This document shows positions 18,471 to 27,626 of a stretch of DNA of 59,729 nucleotides, piece by piece; within the stretch, counting starts at the first letter, position 1; the number at the start of each line of letters is the position of its first letter. Below the pieces are notes generated by a model. It worked only from the letters and a program-made list of their open reading frames with translations. It was not told the origin of the DNA and did not search any database. The DNA comes from an uncultured Hyphomicrobium sp. (lineage in GTDB: Bacteria > Pseudomonadota > Alphaproteobacteria > Rhizobiales > Hyphomicrobiaceae): positions 5,680-65,408 of the forward strand of contig NZ_CADEFI010000018.1 of the NCBI RefSeq assembly GCF_902826555.1. The letters run 5' to 3'. A program made the position numbers and the translations under genes.

Positions 18471-19154
18471 ATGTCCGTCGAACCGGCCGATACCTGGATC
18501 TTCGGTTACGGGTCGCTGATGTGGAACCCGGGCTTTCCTTTCGCCGAAGCGCGGCCGGCGCGTCTCACCGGCTATCATCGCGCCTTCTGCATCTATTCTA
18601 TCCATTACCGGGGGTCTCAACGGCAACCGGGGCTCGTGCTCGGTCTCGACCGCGGCGGCGTGTGCGACGGCATTGCGTTCCGCGTCTCGCCCGAGCGGCA
18701 GCAGGAGGCGCTCGCCTATCTGCGCCGCCGCGAATTGATCTACGGCGTCTATCGGGAGGTGCTGGTGCCGGTGGATGTTGCGCGCGATCAGGGTCAGGCA
18801 CCGGCGACCGTGTGGGCGTTGACCTATATCGCCGAGCGCGCCCACCCCGCCTACTCCGGGTGCTTGCCGCTTACGCGGGAAGCTCAGCTGATCCGGAGGT
18901 CCGCAGGCCGCGGCGGCACAAATCTCGACTATTTCCTCAGCACGTTGCGGCATCTGCGGGAGCTTGGCATCAAGGAGCCCCGGCTCGATCGGCTGCTCAC
19001 GGTAATGGGCGCGCTTGCGGCGCGGGGGGCGTCTACCCCGGGCGGCGGCGCGTCTCCGACCTCGGCGCTCACGCGCGCCTGGTCATCACGGGGTATCGCC
19101 ACGCCGCGTACGGTGCGCGACAATCGGTTTGGGTATCGGGCGAAGCGCGGCTGA
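18471..19154 (+). CDS. chaC: Gamma-glutamylcyclotransferase, ChaC family
   Basis: 227 residues. ChaC enzymes cleave glutathione to 5-oxoproline and Cys-Gly in the cytosol. The nucleotide-like binding loop FGYGSLMWNPGF is at residues 11-22. The region RRRELIYGVYRE contains the expected catalytic Glu, and LSTLRHLRELGI is typical of the C-terminus. It starts 18 bp after tyrA with a GGGAGG site, so it is probably in the same transcript, though without a pathway link. The last 35 residues are variable. Confidence 0.9.
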   Translation: MSVEPADTWIFGYGSLMWNPGFPFAEARPARLTGYHRAFCIYSIHYRGSQRQPGLVLGLDRGGVCDGIAFRVSPERQQEALAYLRRRELIYGVYREVLVPVDVARDQGQAPATVWALTYIAERAHPAYSGCLPLTREAQLIRRSAGRGGTNLDYFLSTLRHLRELGIKEPRLDRLLTVMGALAARGASTPGGGASPTSALTRAWSSRGIATPRTVRDNRFGYRAKRG

Positions 19155-19234
19155 GGCTTGCCGGGGCCGTGGGTTAGGAGTTTGTCGCGCGCTCGTTATG
19201 AGGAGCCGCGACGACGTTCAGAGCGGAGGTTTGC

Positions 19235-19615
19235 GTGCAGGCATCCATCATCGTGTTTCTCGGCGCCGGCCTCGGAGGGGTGTTGCGCCACGTCCTCAAT
19301 ATCTGGATCACGGCGCTCGCGGGAAGCGCGTTTCCCTACGGCATTCTCGTCATCAACGTCGTTGGGTCGACGGTGATGGGGCTCGTCGCCGGGTGGTTTG
19401 CCTTTCGCGGCGATGGTCTCGGGGACCTGCGCCTTTTCCTCGCCACCGGCATTCTCGGCGGGTTCACGACGTTCTCGGCGTTCTCGCTTGATACGGCGCT
19501 GTTGATCGAGCGCGGCGAGACGCTCGCGGCCGGGGCCTATGTGGTGGGCAGCGTCGCGCTTTCGGTGCTGGGGCTGTTTCTCGGACTTTGGGCGATGCGT
19601 GCGGTGCTCGGCTGA
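19235..19615 (+). CDS. crcB: Fluoride ion channel CrcB (Fluc)
   Basis: 126 residues, four membrane helices. It acts as a dual-topology dimer that exports fluoride across the inner membrane. The signature residues are present: GAGLGGVLRH, the Asn of INVVGSTVMG, and the TGILGGFTTFSAFSLDT track. The start is GTG with GGAGG upstream. I looked for a fluoride riboswitch in the 80 bp before it and did not see one. The hairpin at 19638-19665 is close behind the stop. Confidence 0.95.
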   Translation: MQASIIVFLGAGLGGVLRHVLNIWITALAGSAFPYGILVINVVGSTVMGLVAGWFAFRGDGLGDLRLFLATGILGGFTTFSAFSLDTALLIERGETLAAGAYVVGSVALSVLGLFLGLWAMRAVLG

Positions 19616-19637
19616 ACGCGCGTGCTCGCGAATAAAA

Positions 19638-19665
19638 ATCGCGCCGGTTGGGGGACCGGCGCGAT
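19638..19665 (-). terminator. Rho-independent terminator for the 19702-20136 gene
   Basis: A perfect 11-bp stem (ATCGCGCCGGT and its complement) with a 6-nt loop. On the minus strand it is followed by TTTTTATT, a classic U-run. On the plus strand it may also help stop crcB transcription. Confidence 0.88.
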
Positions 19666-19701
19666 GGACTCAACGGGAGGAGAGGCTAGGGAGTAGGATG
19701 T

Positions 19702-20136
19702 TCAGTGACGGGTAGCTGCGATACGCTCAACGGGCTCGCTGTCGATGCGGCCGGCGCGTAGATCGAGTTCGACGAGGCGGCGCTCCTGGGCCGACGGGGC
19801 GAGAAGATGGACGTGAACCTCGTTGGCGCCGATGCGCGCCCCACGATGGCGAAGCTCGGCGAGATTCAAGGATCCGGAGCTGTGCTTCAGGTGGCCAATG
19901 GCGAGCACCGTGCGGCGGCCGGAGGCGTCGCGGTGGACGAGCAGGAAGTTCGCGGCCGGAATCTCGGGGCACGCGAGAAGATCGTATACGGTGTGTACGT
20001 AGCGCTGGCCCGAGGCGCCGCTCCAGAAATGAAAGCGGTCGTTGCGCTCGGCGGCGTTGCTCAAAACGATGTGGTCGGGGCTCGGAGCCGTGCGGCGGGC
20101 TCTGATCTCTGCGAGTTGAATGACACGCGCTCCCAT
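19702..20136 (-). CDS. Conserved hypothetical protein
   Basis: 144 residues, soluble, no signal. It opens MGARVIQLAEIRARR and contains NDRFHFWSGASGQRYVHTVY, IPAANFLLVHRDASGRRTVL and NEVHVHLLAPSAQERR, a pattern suggesting a small alpha/beta fold. I recognise no function. Similar proteins are common hypothetical proteins in Hyphomicrobiales. It has its own strong terminator. The 272-bp gap to nrdJ (20137-20408) shows no gene. Confidence 0.75.
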   Translation of the reverse strand: MGARVIQLAEIRARRTAPSPDHIVLSNAAERNDRFHFWSGASGQRYVHTVYDLLACPEIPAANFLLVHRDASGRRTVLAIGHLKHSSGSLNLAELRHRGARIGANEVHVHLLAPSAQERRLVELDLRAGRIDSEPVERIAATRH

Positions 20137-20408
20137 CTTCTCGTTCCTTGCCTTTTACGCGGCTCTTGACGCTACCGAACTCACCCTGAGAATGCTGAGC
20201 GTTTTCAGCTGAAATGTGGCTCGATCTCAGTCATTTTTGGGCATTTGCGACTTGACGATCACCTTAACCGCAGGCGCGGGCAGCACGCTGTTCCTTGCGG
20301 AACCCGCCAGGCGGAACATGGGCTTAACCTTGTTTTCCGGCGGGTGAGGCGCACCGCCACGAGCGCCATGGATCCGTCACGTTCGTCGATTGCGGCCGGC
20401 GAGGCGTG

Positions 20409-22805
20409 TCAGTCGCAGCGGGAAAAGCCGCATGAGCGGCAGGTCCAGCATCCGCCCTCTTTGACGAAGGTCTGTGCCGCGCAGCGCGGGCAACTGCGGC
20501 CGGCCGGACGATGGGCGGGAGTGTCGAGGCCCGAGGCGGCGGCTCGCCCTTCCGTCGGCGGCGTTGCCGCCACGGGTGTCGCCAACGGCAGCTCGGCTTC
20601 CAGATCCGGGTCGGCCAGGAAGCCAATCCGCTTCATGTGTGTTTCGATCACGTCGCCGATGGCGGCGAGCAGGCTCGGCACGTAGCGACCGCCCATCCAG
20701 CGGCCGCCCTGGGGATCGAACACGGCCTTCAGCTCCTCGGCGACGAACGAGACGTCGCCGCCGCGGCGGAATACGGCGCTGATCATGCGGGTGAGCGCCA
20801 CCGTCCAGGCATAGTGCTCGAGATTGCGCGTATTGATGAAGATCTCGAACGGGCGCCGCCTGCCATTCGCCTCGATATCGTTGATGGTGACGTAGATGGC
20901 GTGGTCGCTCTCGGGCCATTTGATCTTGTAGGTGTAGCCCGCAAGCGCGGGCTCGCGGTCGAGCGGCTTGGAGAGGTAGACGACATCGCTTTGACGCGCG
21001 ACCGGAACGGCTTGGACGGCGGTGGACGAGACGACTAGCTCGGCGCTGCGTGCATCTTCCGAGACAGGCGAGGGCTCGGCAGGCGCCGTCTCGACCGAGG
21101 ACGACAGCACGGCGCCGGTGACGGCGTTCGGCCGGTAGACCGTGCAACCCTTGAGCCCGAGGTCGAACGCCTCGAGATAGATCGACTGGAAGGCTTCGAA
21201 CGAGATATCGGCCGGGCAGTTGATGGTCTTTGAGATCGAGCTGTCGACGTGGCGCTGCAGGGCCGCCTGCATGACGAGATGCTCGCGTGGGGTGAGATCG
21301 GCCGTGGTGACGAAGGCGTGCGTCAAAGGCGCTTCGCTCGCGACCGCCCGGCGATAGCGGGCGTGCGCCAGATCCTCGACCTCCTCGGAGCGGGCGATCC
21401 CGTCGGGGCCGAGCACGCGGCGGGTATAGCGGAAGTCGAAGACGGGCTCGACACCGGAGGAGACGTTGCCGGCAAACAGCGAGATGGTGCCGGTGGGCGC
21501 TATGGAGGTGAGGCAGCCGTTGCGCAGCCCATGGCGGCGGATGGCTTTCTGCACGTCGGCGGGCAGGCGCGTCACGTTGGGGGAGGTGAGGATCTTGTTG
21601 GCATCGAACAGCGGAAACGGGCCCTTTTCGGCGGCCAGCTCCGCGCTTGCGAGATAGGCGGCGCGCTCGATGGCTGCCATCCAGCTTTCCGCCAAGTGCT
21701 CGGCCTCAGGCGAGCCGTAACGCACGCCGAGGGCGATCAACGCGTCGGCGAGGCCGGTGACGCCGAGGCCGATGCGGCGCTTGGCCATGGCCTCCTGCCG
21801 CTGGGCGGGGAGCGGATAGCCCGAGACGTCGATGATGTTGTCGAGGAAGCGAACGGCAAGCGCCGTGCGCTCGTCGAGCTTGGCCGGATCGACGGCGGCG
21901 TTTCTCGTGAACGGCTCGGAAACAAGCTCGGCCAGATTGATGGAGCCCAGCAGGCAGGCGCCGTACGCGGGCAACGGCTGCTCGCCGCATGGGTTGGTGG
22001 CGCGGATCTCCTCGCAGTAAGCGAGGTTGTTCGCAGCGTTGACGCGGTCGATGAAGATGACGCCGGGCTCGGCATAGTCAAAGGCTGCCCGCATGATGCG
22101 CTCCCACAGCGCGCGGGCGCGAACGGTCTTGTAGACCTTTCCCTCGAATGCGAGATCCCACGGCTTGTCGGCCCGCACGGCGGCGATGAAATCGTCGGTG
22201 ACGAGCACCGACAGATTGAAGTTGCGCAGTTTCGCGGGGTCGGCCTTGGCGTCGATGAAGGCCTCGATATCGGGATGGTCGCAGCGGAGCGTGCCCATCA
22301 TGGCGCCGCGGCGGGCGCCGGCCGACATGATGGTGCGGCACATGGCGTCCCAGACGTCCATGAAGCTCACGGGGCCGGAGGCGTCGGCGCCGATGCTTTT
22401 GACGAGCGCGCCCTTGGGTCTCAGGGTCGAGAAGTCGTGGCCGATGCCGCCGCCCTGCTGCATGGTCAAGGCGGCTTCCTTGACGTTGTCGAAGATGGAC
22501 GTGAGGTCGTCCTCGATGCGCCCCATGACGAAGCAGTTGAAGAGCGTCACGGTGCGGCCGGTGCCGGCGCCGGCCAGGATGCGGCCCGCGGGCAGGAAGC
22601 CGAAGTCGGCGATGGCGTCGTAGAAGCGTTTCGCCCAGGCCTTCCGCGCGCGCTTGCCGCCCTTCTCGACGGACGCTGCCGCCTCGGCGACACGGTGGAA
22701 CGTATCGGCCAGCGTTTCGTCGCGCGCGCCGTCGCTCACGAAGCGGTACTTGCGCTGCCAGATCTCCTCCGAGATCGGCGCCAGGAATGTGGGAGCGACG
22801 GCCAT
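20409..22805 (-). CDS. nrdJ: Adenosylcobalamin-dependent (class II) ribonucleotide reductase
   Basis: 798 residues; makes deoxyribonucleotides from ribonucleotides with B12 as radical source, independent of oxygen. The catalytic segment is ATNPCGEQPL with Cys273 and Glu275. Cys91 (FNCFVMG) and Cys284 fit the redox pair. IAPTGTISLFAGN is the class II phosphate-binding signature. The C-terminus has a zinc-ribbon-like CPRCA, CWTCRSC and SRCD cluster. There is no B12-binding riboswitch upstream; instead there is a sigma70-like promoter with a LexA box. The GGAG site lies 8 bases before the ATG. Confidence 0.96.
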   Translation of the reverse strand: MAVAPTFLAPISEEIWQRKYRFVSDGARDETLADTFHRVAEAAASVEKGGKRARKAWAKRFYDAIADFGFLPAGRILAGAGTGRTVTLFNCFVMGRIEDDLTSIFDNVKEAALTMQQGGGIGHDFSTLRPKGALVKSIGADASGPVSFMDVWDAMCRTIMSAGARRGAMMGTLRCDHPDIEAFIDAKADPAKLRNFNLSVLVTDDFIAAVRADKPWDLAFEGKVYKTVRARALWERIMRAAFDYAEPGVIFIDRVNAANNLAYCEEIRATNPCGEQPLPAYGACLLGSINLAELVSEPFTRNAAVDPAKLDERTALAVRFLDNIIDVSGYPLPAQRQEAMAKRRIGLGVTGLADALIALGVRYGSPEAEHLAESWMAAIERAAYLASAELAAEKGPFPLFDANKILTSPNVTRLPADVQKAIRRHGLRNGCLTSIAPTGTISLFAGNVSSGVEPVFDFRYTRRVLGPDGIARSEEVEDLAHARYRRAVASEAPLTHAFVTTADLTPREHLVMQAALQRHVDSSISKTINCPADISFEAFQSIYLEAFDLGLKGCTVYRPNAVTGAVLSSSVETAPAEPSPVSEDARSAELVVSSTAVQAVPVARQSDVVYLSKPLDREPALAGYTYKIKWPESDHAIYVTINDIEANGRRRPFEIFINTRNLEHYAWTVALTRMISAVFRRGGDVSFVAEELKAVFDPQGGRWMGGRYVPSLLAAIGDVIETHMKRIGFLADPDLEAELPLATPVAATPPTEGRAAASGLDTPAHRPAGRSCPRCAAQTFVKEGGCWTCRSCGFSRCD

Positions 22806-22833
22806 TTAAAGGAGCCCTCTGAAACTGCCCACA

Positions 22834-22862
22834 AATATAGGGACGAAGGCGCGCGGCGTCAA
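22834..22862 (-). promoter_or_regulatory. Sigma70-type promoter of nrdJ
   Basis: On the minus strand TTGACG and TATATT are separated by exactly 17 bases, a near-consensus promoter. The -10 box lies about 28 bases before the nrdJ ATG, which gives a very short leader. Confidence 0.8.
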
Positions 22863-22868
22863 TAAAAT

Positions 22869-22883
22869 GTTCTTGTTATGTTC
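22869..22883. promoter_or_regulatory. LexA (SOS) box upstream of nrdJ
   Basis: GTTC-TTGTTAT-GTTC, an exact GTTC-N7-GTTC direct repeat. This is the LexA-binding motif of alphaproteobacteria. It ends 6 bases upstream of the -35 element, so LexA could block RNA polymerase there. SOS control of nrdJ is inferred. Confidence 0.75.
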
Positions 22884-23078
22884 CGGACGGTTCCGGCGGA
22901 GGCTTCCTCGGCCCCGGGTGGGGTTTCAGTCGAATGTCGAGCGTTGGTCATGCCGCTTACATACATTCGTTGGAAGGCGTCCTATCGTGCAGCCATCACC
23001 GACACGCGATAAGCAGGCGTCGGTGCCTGAGAGATGCGCGTGCTCCCGCCTGGTCAACGAACCACAAGGAGCACGCCG

Positions 23079-23258
23079 ATGCCGCAAGGGCAGGATCTTC
23101 TTCTCATCAACGCCGTCATCGAAGCGTCTTTGGACGAGGCCGATGAGCGAGGTATCGCTCTCGTGGGTGCGACGCGCCGCTTATTCGCGCTCGTGGACGG
23201 CGGTGAGCGCGATTTCGAGGTTCTGAGGGCAGCGGCGCTGGGTGACAAGGCCCATTGA
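23079..23258 (+). CDS. Small hypothetical protein
   Basis: 59 residues, acidic, no signal or membrane segment: it opens MPQGQDLLLINAVIEASLDE and contains GATRRLFALVDGG. AAGGAG lies 8 bases before the ATG, a convincing ribosome-binding site. No function is recognised. It is convergent with the plsC-like gene. An upstream in-frame GTG adds 15 non-conserved-looking residues and is disfavoured. Confidence 0.5.
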   Translation: MPQGQDLLLINAVIEASLDEADERGIALVGATRRLFALVDGGERDFEVLRAAALGDKAH

Positions 23259-23331
23259 TCGACTTAGCTGCTCGCCGCGATCGGCTTCCCATACGTCTCG
23301 GGCCGTCCGGGTCTCGGCGAGACCGCGGCCA

Positions 23332-24066
23332 TTATTCCGAAATTGAAAGGCTGGCGCGACCTTCGGCGACGAGGCGCTGGGTAGCGGCTTCGAGGCGGGC
23401 TTCGAGAAGCTCGCGGAATTCCTTGCGCGGGAGCCCCGGCGGGATGGGATCCAGGAACTCGACGACGATGGTGCCGGGATGGCGCACGAACTGGCGGCGC
23501 GGCCAGAAGAGCCCGGAGTTCAACGCCAGCGGCACGCAGGGCAGTTCTAGGGCTTCATAGAGCGCCACGTAGCCGGGCTTGTAGTCGGGCGGCGCGCCCG
23601 GGGCCTGGCGTGTGCCTTCGGGGAAGATGACGATCTCGCGGCCCTGTGCCTTGCGTATCTCCGCATCGGCAATCATCGCCTTCAGCGCCTTGGCCGCCTT
23701 GTCGCGCTTGACCAGGATGTGCTCGAACTTGACGCAGAACCAGCCGTAGAACGGGATCCACTTGAGCTCGTCCTTGAGGACAATGGCGGGGTCGCGAAAG
23801 AGCGGCACGAGACCGAACGTGTCCCAGGCCGACTGATGCTTGGAGACGACGAGGCAGGCGCCGTCGGGAAGTTTTTCGCGGCCGCGCACCTCGAGCCTGG
23901 TTCCGGCAATGACCTCGAGCAGCCAGACGCAGACGAGCCCGTGGATCCTGAGACCCGCCATTGCCCAGCTGCGCGGCGCAAAGAGCAGCCACGATCCCAG
24001 CACGAGGAAGAGTGCCGTCGTCACGTAGAAGGCGATCGCGAAAAGGATAGAGCGGAGGAGGAGCAT
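23332..24066 (-). CDS. plsC: 1-acyl-sn-glycerol-3-phosphate acyltransferase
   Basis: 244 residues. It acylates lysophosphatidic acid to phosphatidic acid at the inner membrane. An N-terminal helix pair (about 3-60) precedes the catalytic H-X4-D motif in VVSKHQSAWDTFG, then KDELKWIPFYGWF, and IVIFPEGTRQAPG. This is one family of several acyltransferases, so the exact acyl acceptor is inferred. It starts 6 bp after the ydcF-like stop and appears to be the last gene of the ftsE-ftsX-ydcF-plsC cluster. Confidence 0.9.
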   Translation of the reverse strand: MLLLRSILFAIAFYVTTALFLVLGSWLLFAPRSWAMAGLRIHGLVCVWLLEVIAGTRLEVRGREKLPDGACLVVSKHQSAWDTFGLVPLFRDPAIVLKDELKWIPFYGWFCVKFEHILVKRDKAAKALKAMIADAEIRKAQGREIVIFPEGTRQAPGAPPDYKPGYVALYEALELPCVPLALNSGLFWPRRQFVRHPGTIVVEFLDPIPPGLPRKEFRELLEARLEAATQRLVAEGRASLSISE

Positions 24067-24072
24067 GGGAAC

Positions 24073-24714
24073 TCAGGATTTACGCGGGGTTCCCGACGAG
24101 GCTGTGATGGACGTGGCTTGCCAGGGCGTCATTCCGCGGGCAACCGCGAGGCGGACCGCGGCCGGCAGGAACTTCAGATATTCGGATGCCAGCAAACGCG
24201 CCGCCGTCGAATCGAGCCACCAGACCTTGCGGCGCAGCACATCGGGCGCCACGGGATGGGGGACCAGCTCGATGTTGGGCATCTCGCGCGCAAGCTCGGC
24301 GAGGCTGCGCGGCATGTGATAGCTCGCCGTGACGACGATCAGGCGATCGTAGCCGAGGGCTTCCGCCCAGCGGCGTGTCTCGTCGGCGTTGCCAATGGTG
24401 TTGAGCGCCGCATAGCCGAGATCGACGCAGCAGTTGAATGTCTTTTCGTCGAGGCCCGAGATCTTGAGGAGCGACGGCCGGCCAATCTTCTGGTTCACGC
24501 CGGAGATCAACAACCGCTGGCCGCGGTTGTCCTCGAGCAGACGTGCCGCCTCGGAGATGCGGGTTTGTCCGCCGGTCAAAACGACGATGCCGTCGGCGCG
24601 CACATCCTGCACCTCCGGCTCACGCATCACCGTATTGGCGAACAGCACGAACCCGAACGCGAGCAGCGCCGCAGTCGTGCCAACGAAGCCAACGATGAAG
24701 CGCCTCAAGCCCAT
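24073..24714 (-). CDS. YdcF-like DUF218 membrane protein
   Basis: 213 residues. One N-terminal membrane helix (about 5-27) anchors a periplasmic DUF218 domain with GIVVLTGGQTRISEAARLL, RLLISGVNQ, DLGYAALNTIGNADETRRWA and LIVVTASYHMPRSLAEL. Members (ElyC, YdcF, SanA) act in envelope and vancomycin-barrier functions; the chemical activity is not settled. It lies between ftsX and the plsC-like gene, consistent with an envelope role. The same order occurs in related bacteria, as I remember it. Confidence 0.88.
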   Translation of the reverse strand: MGLRRFIVGFVGTTAALLAFGFVLFANTVMREPEVQDVRADGIVVLTGGQTRISEAARLLEDNRGQRLLISGVNQKIGRPSLLKISGLDEKTFNCCVDLGYAALNTIGNADETRRWAEALGYDRLIVVTASYHMPRSLAELAREMPNIELVPHPVAPDVLRRKVWWLDSTAARLLASEYLKFLPAAVRLAVARGMTPWQATSITASSGTPRKS

Positions 24715-24873
24715 ATCTGCTCATCCGGCCCGGAACGGTGCCTGTTCGACCCGGAGAAGACTAGCTGATTTGAGCCACCTTGTGACACACCTCCGGAAGG
24801 AAGTGGTGCAAAGGGGGAGCCCGGGACCAGCCGACCAGGATGGGCCCTAGAAGGCCGAAATCGCCTGGTCGCG

Positions 24874-26031
24874 TCAATGTTTACTGTTGAGAATCCGGAA
24901 AACACCGAACCTGGAGGTCAGCATACAGAGCGCCGCGATGACCACAACGACGATGCCCATCAGCACAAAGCCGGCCGTATCGAGCGCTCCGGAGCCCAGC
25001 AGCCGGTGCAACTCGGTCAGAGTCATGGCGCCGCCGCCCATGATCTGCACGAGCCCGGGCATCAGCAAGAAGACGGCCAATGCCAGGACTGCGCCCACCA
25101 GACCGGCGCGCACACCGAGGCGAAGAAAATGCTTCTCGAACTCGCGGGCGATGAAGCGGTCGGTCGCGCCCACAAAGTGCAGCACCTCGACGATTTCGCG
25201 GTTGGAAGCCATCGAACTCTTGGTCGCGGACACGATGATGGCCGTGGTCGCCATGGCGACGAGAGCCAGGATGGCCAGTCCGCCGAGCGCGAAGCTGTTG
25301 GTGATGGTGGCGATCTGCTGCTGCCAGCGGCGGTGGTCGTCGAGCGTCGCGCCTTGGAACTGGCTCGACAGCCCGGCACGGACCTTGTCGAGATCGGGGG
25401 CGGCGTTACGGTCCAGCTCAAGCGCGATCAGGCGCGGCAGCGGTAGCGCGTTCAAATCTTCAATCTGGCCGAGCCAGGGCTCGAGGAGAGCCGCCGATTC
25501 CGCGGCCGACATCAGCGTCACCTTGGCGATGCCGCTCTGCTGACCGAGGTAAGTGGCCACATCCTGCGCAATCTTGTCGGTGTCGGTGCCATCTTTCGCC
25601 TGCACCTGGACGGTGACCTCGCTGGCGATGTCCTTGAGCCAGGCGTTGGCCGATTGGCGGATCATGTAGACGGCGCCCACGGTCAGGCAGGCCAGGAAGC
25701 ACATGATGGTGATGACGAGCGTCAGCGAACGGCCGGTGACGGAGCCTGCCGGCACGATGGGCGCGGTGAGGGATTCGACTTTACGCGCCTCGCGCGGCGG
25801 CGGCGCGTACATGTCGGGGCGGGCGTGGCGCTCGTACTCGCTGCGAAGGGCCGCGTCGCCGGCCGAGATCGGATCGGGCTCATACGGGTTCCTGTCGAAG
25901 TCGGTGCGTGCCTGCGTGGTCGCGCGGCCGCCCTGTGTGACCAGGTCGTCGTAGGGGTCGTACTCGGGCACGCGATGGGGGTCGAGCCCACGCATCGGCG
26001 GCCGGTCGGGTCTGTCATACGATCCGGACAT
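24874..26031 (-). CDS. ftsX: Cell division ABC-like permease FtsX
   Basis: 385 residues. FtsX with FtsE controls septal peptidoglycan hydrolases. The long cytosolic N-terminus (about 115 residues, Pro/Arg-rich) is longer than in E. coli. A first helix (about 107-128) precedes the periplasmic domain, and three more helices follow in the FtsX fold, including SFALGGLAILALVAMATTAI and the final VLMGIVVVVIAALCML. FALGG and the cytosolic SSMASNREIVEVLHFVGATD are typical. It overlaps ftsE by 17 bases, so translation is coupled. Confidence 0.92.
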   Translation of the reverse strand: MSGSYDRPDRPPMRGLDPHRVPEYDPYDDLVTQGGRATTQARTDFDRNPYEPDPISAGDAALRSEYERHARPDMYAPPPREARKVESLTAPIVPAGSVTGRSLTLVITIMCFLACLTVGAVYMIRQSANAWLKDIASEVTVQVQAKDGTDTDKIAQDVATYLGQQSGIAKVTLMSAAESAALLEPWLGQIEDLNALPLPRLIALELDRNAAPDLDKVRAGLSSQFQGATLDDHRRWQQQIATITNSFALGGLAILALVAMATTAIIVSATKSSMASNREIVEVLHFVGATDRFIAREFEKHFLRLGVRAGLVGAVLALAVFLLMPGLVQIMGGGAMTLTELHRLLGSGALDTAGFVLMGIVVVVIAALCMLTSRFGVFRILNSKH

Positions 26032-26671
26032 TGCCGTCGTGGAGCTCCAGTCGGGGGGCCTTGAATTGACGCATCAGCTGATGGTCGTGGGTGGCGATCA
26101 TGACCGACGTGCCAAGCCGGTTCAGCTCGATGAACAGCCGCAGCAGACGGCGCGCCATCTGCGGGTCGACGTTACCCGTCGGCTCGTCGGCGAGCAGAAG
26201 CTCAGGCTTACCGATCACGGCGCGGGCGATGGCGGCGCGCTGCTTCTCACCGCCCGAGAGCACGGAAGGATAACCGTGCATGCGGTCGCCGAGTCCGACC
26301 CATTGCAGGAGATCGGTCACGTCCTCCTTGTAGTCGTCGAGGCGCTTGCCGACGACCCGCAGGGGGAGCGCGACGTTCTCCCATGTGGTCAGATGCTCGA
26401 GGAGGCGGAAGTCCTGGAACACAATGCCGATGCGACGCCTGAGTGGGGCACGCTTGCTGGTCGTGATGCGGCTCACGTCCTGGCCGAAGAGCTGGATTTG
26501 CCCGCGGGTCGGATGGATCGACATGAAGAGCAGGCGCAGAAGCGACGTCTTGCCCGCACCGGAGGGGCCGGTGAGAAAGTGAAAGGAACCGGGCCGGAGG
26601 TGAAAATTCACCTCGGTCAGGATCTCAGGACCGCGATCGTATTTGAGACCGACATTCGTCAATCGTATCAC
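26015..26671 (-). CDS. ftsE: Cell division ATP-binding protein FtsE
   Basis: 218 residues, the usual length. The ABC ATPase motifs are Walker A GPSGAGKTS, the Q-loop FQDFRLL, the signature LSGGEKQRAAIARA, Walker B ELLLADEPTGNVD and the switch His in IATHDHQL. It drives FtsX. It is the first gene of the block and is separated from the divergent hpt by 330 bp (26672-27001) that contain no gene I can support. Confidence 0.96.
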   Translation of the reverse strand: MIRLTNVGLKYDRGPEILTEVNFHLRPGSFHFLTGPSGAGKTSLLRLLFMSIHPTRGQIQLFGQDVSRITTSKRAPLRRRIGIVFQDFRLLEHLTTWENVALPLRVVGKRLDDYKEDVTDLLQWVGLGDRMHGYPSVLSGGEKQRAAIARAVIGKPELLLADEPTGNVDPQMARRLLRLFIELNRLGTSVMIATHDHQLMRQFKAPRLELHDGNVRIV

Positions 26672-27001
26672 GGGCGATTGGCTCCGGGATGGGGTGCAAG
26701 GGTTCGGGCTTTCGTCGAGCGCCTATATGCTGGAAGGCGAGGGGAGTATCAATCGGTTACGAATATGGCGGCGGCATGTACAATCCTGCTTTGGTCCCCG
26801 TTCACGACAATTGGCCGCTCGCCTTGCTCTGAACGAAGATCGCTCGATACCTTGCGACACGAGGCTTACGTGGTGCCGTGGGATCGGTCTCGGGCAAGGA
26901 TAGGGGGCTAAATACATGATTCAGAGCCATAATCGGTCCCATCCTCGTTCAATCCACGCGTGGGATGGCAAGCACGCATCGTGCAAGACAAGGACGGTAG
27001 G

Positions 27002-27553
27002 ATGACGCAAGAGCAAGCCGGCGCGGCCCCTGAGGTGCAGGTGATTTACTCGGCGGACAGCATTGCCCGGAGGCTCGAGGAGCTTGCCGCGGAAATCGCC
27101 GCCCGCAAGCTCGAGCGTCTGCTGGTGGTGGCCGTGCTCAAGGGCAGCTTCGTGTTTGCGGCCGATCTCATCCGTGCGCTCTATCGCTCGGGGCTCGAGC
27201 CCGAGGTCGATTTCCTGACGCTCTCGAGCTACCGCAAAAGCAGAACATCGTCCGGGAAGGTCGAGATCCTGCGCGATCTCGATCTCGGTGTCGAAGGGCG
27301 CAACGTGCTGCTGGTCGATGATGTGCTCGATTCGGGCCGCACCCTGGTGTTTGCCAAGGATCTCATTTCCGCGCGCGGGGCCGACAGTATTCTGACCTGC
27401 GTGCTGATCGACAAGAAGGTGCCGCGGGCCGTGAACGTCGCGGCGGATTTCAGTGCTTTCGAAGGCAACGACGAGTTCGTCGTAGGCTACGGTATGGACG
27501 TCGCGCATCGCTATCGCGAGCTTCCGTTCGTCGGCCGGATGACGAAGGAATAG
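27002..27553 (+). CDS. hpt: Hypoxanthine phosphoribosyltransferase
   Basis: 183 residues; purine salvage from hypoxanthine or guanine and PRPP. The PRPP-binding motif is NVLLVDDVLDSGRT, the flexible loop region is SSYRKSRTSSGKVE, and the C-terminal FVVGYGMDVAHRYRELPFVG is diagnostic. The ATG (MTQEQAG) is preferred over a codon 14 upstream because AGG lies just before it. The CpdR-like gene follows 73 bp downstream, an association seen in other Hyphomicrobiales as I recall it. Confidence 0.94.
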   Translation: MTQEQAGAAPEVQVIYSADSIARRLEELAAEIAARKLERLLVVAVLKGSFVFAADLIRALYRSGLEPEVDFLTLSSYRKSRTSSGKVEILRDLDLGVEGRNVLLVDDVLDSGRTLVFAKDLISARGADSILTCVLIDKKVPRAVNVAADFSAFEGNDEFVVGYGMDVAHRYRELPFVGRMTKE

Positions 27554-27626
27554 CCACATCGCTTGCGTGGGGACGTGACGTCGGAATGCGTGCGGCACAG
27601 GGAGCGGTGCTGGCGGGGAGGACGGG

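Noticed and set aside
19155-19234. Fluoride riboswitch ahead of crcB
   Set aside because: The conserved core of the fluoride riboswitch is not visible in these 80 bases.
21249-22865. Plus-strand frame of 538 codons opposite nrdJ
   Set aside because: It lies entirely antisense to the conserved nrdJ gene, and its translation has no recognisable family.
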